64,000 bases of DNA. Origin: Strigomonas culicis. Taxonomy: Eukaryota > Euglenozoa > Kinetoplastea > Trypanosomatida > Trypanosomatidae. Positions within the stretch are counted from its first letter, which is position 1; each line of letters starts with the position of its first letter. The notes beneath the pieces are model-generated. The model was not told the DNA's origin and ran no database searches. It saw only the letters and a list, made by a program, of their open reading frames with translations. The translations under genes were made by a program, and so were the position numbers. This document shows, piece by piece, positions 60,101-64,000 of this stretch. Location: positions 94,195 to 158,194 of the forward strand of contig AUXH01000001.1 in NCBI GenBank assembly GCA_000482145.1, written 5' to 3'.

Positions 60101-63100
60101 TATGTAGGTGCCTTTGCGCACGGAAAGCAGAGCGGCTTTGGCCGCCTCGTCTTCCCCGCCAGCGGTGAGTGTTACATCGGTCTCTTCACCGGTAACCGCA
60201 TGCACAGCCCGCGGGGGTACTATTTTTGTCAGGACGGCACGGTCGTCATTGGTCGTTTTCGGAAGAACACATGTGAGCGCGTGGAGTATCAGGGGGAGAT
60301 ACGGAATCGAAACTTCCTGCGCGCCGCCGCCCCAGAAGCCGCTCCGACACCGAACAGCACCGAAGAGGCGAACAATGCGTATGTCAGTAGTTTAGAAAAG
60401 CATGGGCGCGGCGTGTACTATTATGCGGATGCCGATGATACCACAAATTCAACCCAAACTAATAAAAACGCTACTAGTATAAGCACCAAAGGCAATGGGT
60501 TTATCTACAACGGAGAGTGGGTAGCGGGGCAACGCCACGGCAAGGGGATTTTATTTTTCGGTCCGCGGCACGCCTCCGGCTCGGCGGAAAATACGCATGC
60601 GAACAGCTCCAATGTCAGCATGTACTACGTCGGTGACTTCAACAAGGATAGGATGGATGGCGTTGGAAAGCTGGTGTACTATCGCGTCCATACCAACTCG
60701 ATCAAAACGGCGCGGGGCCATTCGTCGACCGCCGCGCGAAGCGGGGCTCGACGTGCGCATGTCAAGAGTGTCTTTTATGGCCATGTGCGCGATAACCTGA
60801 AGCACGGCAGCGGGATGGAGTTTGTGTATTGCACACCACCGCCGCCGTCAGCGGACACGGACCCAGCAGTGGAGGAGCCGCACGCCTATCTCTTGTCCGA
60901 TGCCTTCCTGCATGACAAGGCAAACATCGCGGTAGCGGTGGAGGCGAACTGGCGCCGCGGCCTCCTCCATGGTTTCGCTCGCATTTACTCCAACGACAAC
61001 AGCCATCAGGATGGCGCCCAGGGGCCCTTGTACAGCTACACAAGCAATATCAACACCATCTACGAAACCACCTTCGAACGTGGCAACGAGCGCGATGACT
61101 GCTTCGACATTCTTCCCCTAAAGGATGATAGCGACCGCAATGACTGCTTTTACTGCCACGCCACGTTTTCGTTTCTGCTTAACCGACGCCACCACTGCCG
61201 TTTGTGTGGAGAGCTTGTCTGTGGGAACTGTGCGACCAAGAAAGCCTCGCTGCCTTTGTACTACAGTGCTGCCAACAGCAACAGTCCTAACAGTAATACG
61301 AATAATACGAATAACACCGCAGTCACAAACGGCTCCTCCGCAGATTTGTTTCTGCAGAAGTGTCAGACGAACTTTATTGCCTCTTCGTTTCCAGATGATA
61401 GCAATAATACTAAAGAGGATGACAGCAGCAAAGCCAATATTGAACGTGTGTGCGAGTGTTGCTTTAAACGGCTGGAACAGCGACGGCAGCTGGCGATCAA
61501 GAAGTTCTATTATTATCCATGCGATCATGAAACAGAGGTGGAGGGTGGAAACTCGCCGCACAAGTCCCAGAACCCCGCCATCATCACTTATGCCGGCGGT
61601 TGGAGCCGGGGCCACCCGGTCGGCCGCGGACTGTACTACCGCCACGCGGACGGTATCTTCATCGTCATGGATCGCGACGGGCAGCCACTGCTGCCGTCCA
61701 ACGACCCCGCGCCCCGCGCGCGTCGCAGCAGCATGAACAGCGCGGCCTGGCCCATGTCACCCACCGCCGCCTCCATCATGGACGCGGCCCCGGCGATGGA
61801 GCTGCTGAACGGCGTCATGGTGAGCTCCACCAAGAGGGAGCTGGAAGCGTTCGTGCTCTGGTGGGCGCAGCTGACGCACCGCGGCCGGCTGCAGGTCGCA
61901 CTGGACATCCCTTTATTCGAGAAGATCAAGGAATGGATGCACACCACCACGCAGCAGCAGCCGAAGGTGTCGGAACACTTCTGGCGCGAGAAGGAAGACT
62001 TCGTCCGCTCCGGCACGCCGGAGGCGGCGTTGTTCATCGACACGGAGGGGATGGCGCAGCTGCGGCGCGGCGCGGAGGCCGCGCCGCCGCCGCACCACCA
62101 CCCCTTCACCGCCCACGTGGTGCCACCGCTGCCGGCGCTGCCTCCGGCGAAGCTCTTCATGCCTTACGCGGCCGCCTTCACGGACGGCGCAGCGGCGCCG
62201 TCCGTGAACTTGTACGCCGCGATAGTGCGGAAAGAGGGTGGGGACGAGGCGCTCCGCGCCGCGGTGGCGCGGGCGGCCTGCGCACCCTTCACCGCGCCGC
62301 CGAAGCCCGACGCGCCGCCGCCGCCGGCGGCGACCGCCATGCCCTGTCTGGAGGACTTTGACAGGCCGACCGCAGATGTCCTGGAGGAAATCAAAAAGGA
62401 GCGCCTGGAGCAGTTCTTGGCATTTCCGCCGCCGTCGACCACCGAGGGGTACCTCCACCCCCACGCGGAGGCGCCGCCTGGTGTACCGCGGGAGGGGGGA
62501 GGCGCGCCCGACATGCCGCTCCTGACCTGCTACCAAAAGGCCTTCTTTGAGAAACAGCGGCAGGCGCTCGCGCGCCTCGCGACGGCCGGCACGGCGGCGC
62601 AGCGCCCGCGGCTCGCGGAGGACCAGCAGCACCTCCTGCTGTCTTTCTTACCGCTGACGCCGACGCCGCCGCCGCGCGGCACGAACGAGGCGGTCATCTT
62701 TGCGCAGTACAACCACTGGCAGCTCCGCCGCGTGCCCTCCTTCGCGGCGGTTCTCAACACGAGGGAGTGCCAGCACAGTTTCTTCAACGCGGCGGCCGCC
62801 GCGGACGCGTCTAAAACACCGGCGAAGAAGGCGGCGGCAGCGCCCCATGGCCACCCGGGCGAGCGGGCGCCGTCACCGAACAAGATCACGTCGCTGCTGG
62901 ATTACTGCTACACGGCACCCTTCCTGCCGCCGAGCCTCCCGCGGACCGAGCACCTCTTCGAGAAGGGGAAGGAGCAGCTGATGGCGACGCTGGTGCGCCG
63001 GATGGACGCGCACCCGACCGCGACAGCGACAGGTGGCGATGGCGGCAGCCGAGAGGAAGAAGAAGACGACGAGGAAGAGGCAGCGATGGAGGGGCGGGAT

Positions 63101-63373
63101 GCGAAACACCTGCCACAGGGCGGCCAGCTCACGCTGGCGGAGCCCGTCACCTGCGCCTGGGCGCAGCGCCACGGCGGCGCGGCGGACGAGAAGCAGCAGC
63201 AGACGACAACAACGACGCAGAGCAATTCGAAAAGTAAAACGACACAGGAGGCGGCGCGCAGGGACGAGGTTGTGGGGTGGCTGCCGCCGCTCTATGAGAG
63301 CGCGCTGGCCATTTCGGTCGGCGTCGAGCTTGATCTCAATGGCACTCACAAGACGATAGTTTTCTGCTCCTGA
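54134..63373 (+). CDS. giant MORN-repeat protein with two FYVE-type zinc fingers
   Basis: 3079 residues. MORN repeats (Y-x-G-x-W/F...G-x-G) form rigid hairpin arrays that bind membranes or partner proteins; FYVE fingers bind PI3P on endosomes. MORN-like units occur near residues 200-245, 396-605 (the densest array, with eight or more units), 630-660, 740, 1000, 1121-1169, 1933-2060, 2122-2290 and 2483. Finger A (1654-1798) has four Cys pairs (1654/1657, 1670/1673, 1678/1681, 1795/1798), but the basic core is KTYC. Finger B (2336-2447) has a canonical RRHHCRLCG core, pairs 2338/2341, 2355/2358, 2363/2366 and 2440/2443, and the ending RVCECC. Both have long inserts before the last pair. The C-terminal 580 residues have no domain I recognise. 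Disordered Ala/Pro/Ser/Gln runs separate the parts. Membrane or cytoskeletal scaffold function is inferred. Confidence 0.85.
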   Translation: MTAPEPVFDSATCLALPVTLHQVEHYDPLLLKAEPLLPALLLAQPQNYYEMRERGASTSTNSRMNYMLYFGGVDEEGLPHGIGVLLLFCNERLYHFYRERTTAAAAAAPTNSAKPARKTDAALLDLMLARDEMRALVSNRDTKLPTQPPYYPNYNPSAFYSNPPGAALGRRGTPPPASASPTTADSSDLPLVSCGPNSTVRYGGNFFHGRFHGDGVLLIKHYLHYQGTFHLGKPQGRAYVEYGKNYEEPVPDHALTPVFFKFYSPQLERKRSDAFTQQVPSRATDPEEEEGVGSRVLKGVSFLSPFDGGTNSPTAAVIRAGGAATSEATRQEIAASDELLLACYRHHLIQRASAAALLLLPLRLATDAVSAVVATGGGGGGGAAAAARPFPPSAIATYGPAKSYTGEVSSGGASVAIYRHGRGLLTYSSNTTYEGEFFFNLAEGNGGRLQLADGSCTYEGQFHKNTKHGYGKMHYHFTGMYYKGSFVEDNKEGEGVMHFSNGDEYIGNFIQNKRSGFGVMKYKNGDVYEGEWLENMRQGHGNYILKKNGMMMNGNFEKGLVHGEGTVESPGVSTFHGMFQRGERTSGTIYWNHGDPRVDGAAPPPPPPAATAEAPPTPPPRTRLCYQGGWGGEHLEGKGLLWYTDGSFFSGFFNKDKRQGPGNFRMVTRTYTKARQTPGEGSSSSSSSSEGDEDSAGEEKEKAVVGVETEPTHAVARPGKAKKQKTDADATAWKETITIEEYSGFFYNDAKQGWGVEQNLSTHTIKAGLFHKNNFVEGYVGEWDGHSFNGIGNLKLSVHSLLCCANSGSAGQNYNNLAAGGSGPAAAAATSFFVRAAQEIDGILSNYENASSSMSGHPLAHLHYTVPLTGGGPGGVHFSQTVQVPALLEPLPTFAPAATLTTTLNAAPATASPPPPPPLPGSPGSGGADAEGDGPILLEPPRQRDADDADDGAGRLSGADAIADQTSAYGRLLTAIDTHPNGAAAAAAAAATPPLLDSLYMHFVGIFRHGRRDGPGICRLPAVGALPGSLPALLSQTAQPPAETLSARLQHIGYVTSESGAHHSHRGTNETENRKRQQQDFNPFVVRQHVIKGRWHQNVLDSAAGGDAPERGRVVWASPTGEVYVGAIRDGKREDPQGMLFFPDHSVFVGPFVQHLPHGEGVLFVKNRAEPIYEARSVSPARPAAAAPPAERRAPAPRRDADGGAKAAADANAKGTFNFLLSLFASSAAGDAGVPRRKRKKGERGGSAEAGGGSAVYAEYLQRRTLIDYRDYCVLRTNFVAGVLKSTTAMPPVPELPLLPAAAATAYQQQQQQQQKERRSRGQRDRPNSADADADDDGDDAHPIVESLVFTRRVVQQLVGSSTHFFAQNNFVNHFRNTPGYWEAPALYADCHEIPVALSSRRAGGHAFYDSSLAEALRYRAPAIAADAVAAAADDAMEGNEEEEEGEAERQARLERRVAAAEALRCFQNVQYHFELEQLQYAAVRPPTHIGVSKANNRHNYVSQYHHHHHHSTRTRAIRDWSTLYFASSGVLVQLQYADNVPAIAVPYRPCSPYDRYLATMRQLDVLASTAAVDGLRGLPNPCEQSPFARALEQLDAMMADRHGDGDQQRARRTHVGQQQASPLQTAPRTQPPKSQKEPPRATVTTTTNAPNKCSFCDKDFSFFRSKTYCTLCFRCSCTSCLTDVETDLKSGGGNAANNNGRSSALTALLLHSHALLRKLIQLSEVEAKSTSNSGKDEDSDKWKIFFSDDEEDEDHDSHRHKSYRGAQPPPTAAMRATGPLALYDKVPSGTMPVCADCIRSVILTPLQYQLLFIPQRQMERVWDTKRAFARQRQLLQRQQQPAVEQTQKEESQRRSDGDEGDLMRKVAHGEGASTPTQVREAAAREPQQHAAVGSSDEEPEPTPVFADLPAAGAGGEPGQPTRGTGECSSYIVYKGYTHKGRPHLYGELWYASPRPNTTTNTNKKKKTGHATRAPSEGEVNERRDCGYYYVGAFAHGKQSGFGRLVFPASGECYIGLFTGNRMHSPRGYYFCQDGTVVIGRFRKNTCERVEYQGEIRNRNFLRAAAPEAAPTPNSTEEANNAYVSSLEKHGRGVYYYADADDTTNSTQTNKNATSISTKGNGFIYNGEWVAGQRHGKGILFFGPRHASGSAENTHANSSNVSMYYVGDFNKDRMDGVGKLVYYRVHTNSIKTARGHSSTAARSGARRAHVKSVFYGHVRDNLKHGSGMEFVYCTPPPPSADTDPAVEEPHAYLLSDAFLHDKANIAVAVEANWRRGLLHGFARIYSNDNSHQDGAQGPLYSYTSNINTIYETTFERGNERDDCFDILPLKDDSDRNDCFYCHATFSFLLNRRHHCRLCGELVCGNCATKKASLPLYYSAANSNSPNSNTNNTNNTAVTNGSSADLFLQKCQTNFIASSFPDDSNNTKEDDSSKANIERVCECCFKRLEQRRQLAIKKFYYYPCDHETEVEGGNSPHKSQNPAIITYAGGWSRGHPVGRGLYYRHADGIFIVMDRDGQPLLPSNDPAPRARRSSMNSAAWPMSPTAASIMDAAPAMELLNGVMVSSTKRELEAFVLWWAQLTHRGRLQVALDIPLFEKIKEWMHTTTQQQPKVSEHFWREKEDFVRSGTPEAALFIDTEGMAQLRRGAEAAPPPHHHPFTAHVVPPLPALPPAKLFMPYAAAFTDGAAAPSVNLYAAIVRKEGGDEALRAAVARAACAPFTAPPKPDAPPPPAATAMPCLEDFDRPTADVLEEIKKERLEQFLAFPPPSTTEGYLHPHAEAPPGVPREGGGAPDMPLLTCYQKAFFEKQRQALARLATAGTAAQRPRLAEDQQHLLLSFLPLTPTPPPRGTNEAVIFAQYNHWQLRRVPSFAAVLNTRECQHSFFNAAAAADASKTPAKKAAAAPHGHPGERAPSPNKITSLLDYCYTAPFLPPSLPRTEHLFEKGKEQLMATLVRRMDAHPTATATGGDGGSREEEEDDEEEAAMEGRDAKHLPQGGQLTLAEPVTCAWAQRHGGAADEKQQQTTTTTQSNSKSKTTQEAARRDEVVGWLPPLYESALAISVGVELDLNGTHKTIVFCS

Positions 63374-63387
63374 GGAACTTTAAAATG

Positions 63388-63410
63388 AATAATAATAATA
63401 ATAATAATAA
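63388..63410. repeat. (AAT)n microsatellite
   Basis: About seven AAT units, 15 bases after the stop of the MORN gene, so probably in its 3' UTR. Confidence 0.9.
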
Positions 63411-63943
63411 AGGTCTTTTGTTTTTTTTAATTGAAAAGGGGCTTTAAAATATAAAAACAAAAAGATAATTGAACCCAACAAAAAGAGTGTATGTGTTCTT
63501 GTAGTAGTGCTTTCTATGTTACTTTTCCTTTCTTTGCTTTTCTCTTTCTCTCGCTCTTATAAGTAGTTTAACGTAGTGGATAGAAGCCTCCGTTTGTTCT
63601 ACTTTAAAAAAAAAAAAACATTTTCTTTCTTTTTTTTCTTTTGCATATATATACTTGTTTATTGTTTTCTTTTCCTTTTTTGCTCGTCATATTCACATTT
63701 GTTATTTATTGTTCTTTTTGTTTGTTTGTTTACTTTTTATACTTTTTTTTTGTAGTCTCTGGCTCTTCATCCCTGTTCCTTCTCCTATTATTATTTTCCT
63801 TTCCTTCTTCTTTTTGGATCGTATTAATTTCTTTTTACTCTTCGTGAAACGAGAAGTAAACAAAGAAAGAACGAAAAAAAAAAACAATAGAAAAGGGAGG
63901 ATAATAATAATCATAAAACGTAAATCTTTAGTGAAAGAAGAGT

Positions 63944-63975
63944 GTATATATATATATATATATACATATATATAT
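63944..63975. repeat. (TA)n microsatellite, one interruption
   Basis: Alternating TA for about 32 bases with one CA interruption, near the right edge. Confidence 0.85.
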
Positions 63976-64000
63976 TACTTTTTCCCCTCTCGTTCTCTTT

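Larger units (their letters stand above)
63374..64000. other. intergenic sequence at the right edge
   Basis: AT-rich sequence with an AAT run just after the stop, T/C-rich tracts (63515-63560, 63620-63840) and a TA run at the end. No gene seen before the window ends. Confidence 0.6.

Noticed and set aside
63556..63605. Sequence resembling a tRNA D-arm (A-box-like)
   Set aside because: No matching acceptor stem, anticodon arm or GTTCRA B-box follows within the expected distance.

Overview
The window looks like nuclear DNA of a kinetoplastid protist (trypanosomatid or close relative). Twenty protein genes, nineteen complete and one cut by the left edge, all lie on the + strand with no visible introns, as in a polycistronic directional gene cluster. 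Coding DNA is strongly GC-rich, especially at third codon positions. The spacers are AT-rich and full of homopolymers and dinucleotide runs. Most genes have a long pyrimidine tract followed by an AG a short distance before the first ATG, which is the layout of spliced-leader trans-splicing acceptors. A tandem pair of mitochondrial-type ATP-dependent DNA ligases (23041-24714 and 25323-26804) matches the kinetoplastid LIG k-beta/LIG k-alpha pair and is the strongest taxonomic marker. The genus cannot be fixed from the sequence alone.

Layout. 1-939: C-terminal part of an unknown protein. 940-3186: unusually long AT-rich gap. 3187-5991: membrane-linked mitochondrial J-protein. 6295-9321: PROPPIN/Atg18-like beta-propeller. 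9677-11932: Xaa-Pro aminopeptidase. 12226-13965: JMJD7-like JmjC oxygenase. 14288-17791: UTP5/WDR43-like nucleolar protein. 18353-19351, 20203-20982 and 21367-22611: kinetoplastid proteins of unknown role, the middle one possibly a mitoribosomal mS38-like protein. 23041-26804: ligase pair. 27408-29090: thioredoxin-fold plus helical-repeat (CnoX-like) protein. 29556-32009: poly(ADP-ribose) glycohydrolase with an N-terminal PCNA-binding motif. 32652-37346: FUSC-type membrane transporter with His-rich arms. 37978-40974: GNL1-like circularly permuted GTPase. 41268-41867: prefoldin subunit 3. 42300-44984: unknown. 45431-48055: unknown protein with a duplicated zinc finger. 48405-50210: WD40 protein with a myristoylation-type N-terminus. 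51112-52668: second membrane J-protein. 54134-63373: a 3079-residue MORN-repeat protein with two FYVE-type fingers.

How they fit together. As usual in kinetoplastids the cluster is not a functional operon. A notable share of the genes still looks mitochondrial: the ligases (kinetoplast DNA repair and joining), the CnoX-like protein, one J-protein and several short proteins with Arg/Ser/Ala-rich presequences. The others serve ribosome biogenesis (UTP5, GNL1), protein folding (prefoldin, J-proteins), ADP-ribose turnover at replication or repair sites (PARG), and membrane or cytoskeletal organisation (PROPPIN, MORN-FYVE).

Most unusual points: the giant MORN protein with one canonical and one degenerate FYVE finger; a 160-bp perfect direct repeat that duplicates a zinc finger inside one gene; a shared N-terminal treble-clef-like zinc module in both ligases; a textbook PIP box at the extreme N-terminus of PARG; and a PROPPIN-like propeller without the FRRG lipid-binding motif. 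No convincing tRNA, rRNA, transposon or CRISPR array was seen.
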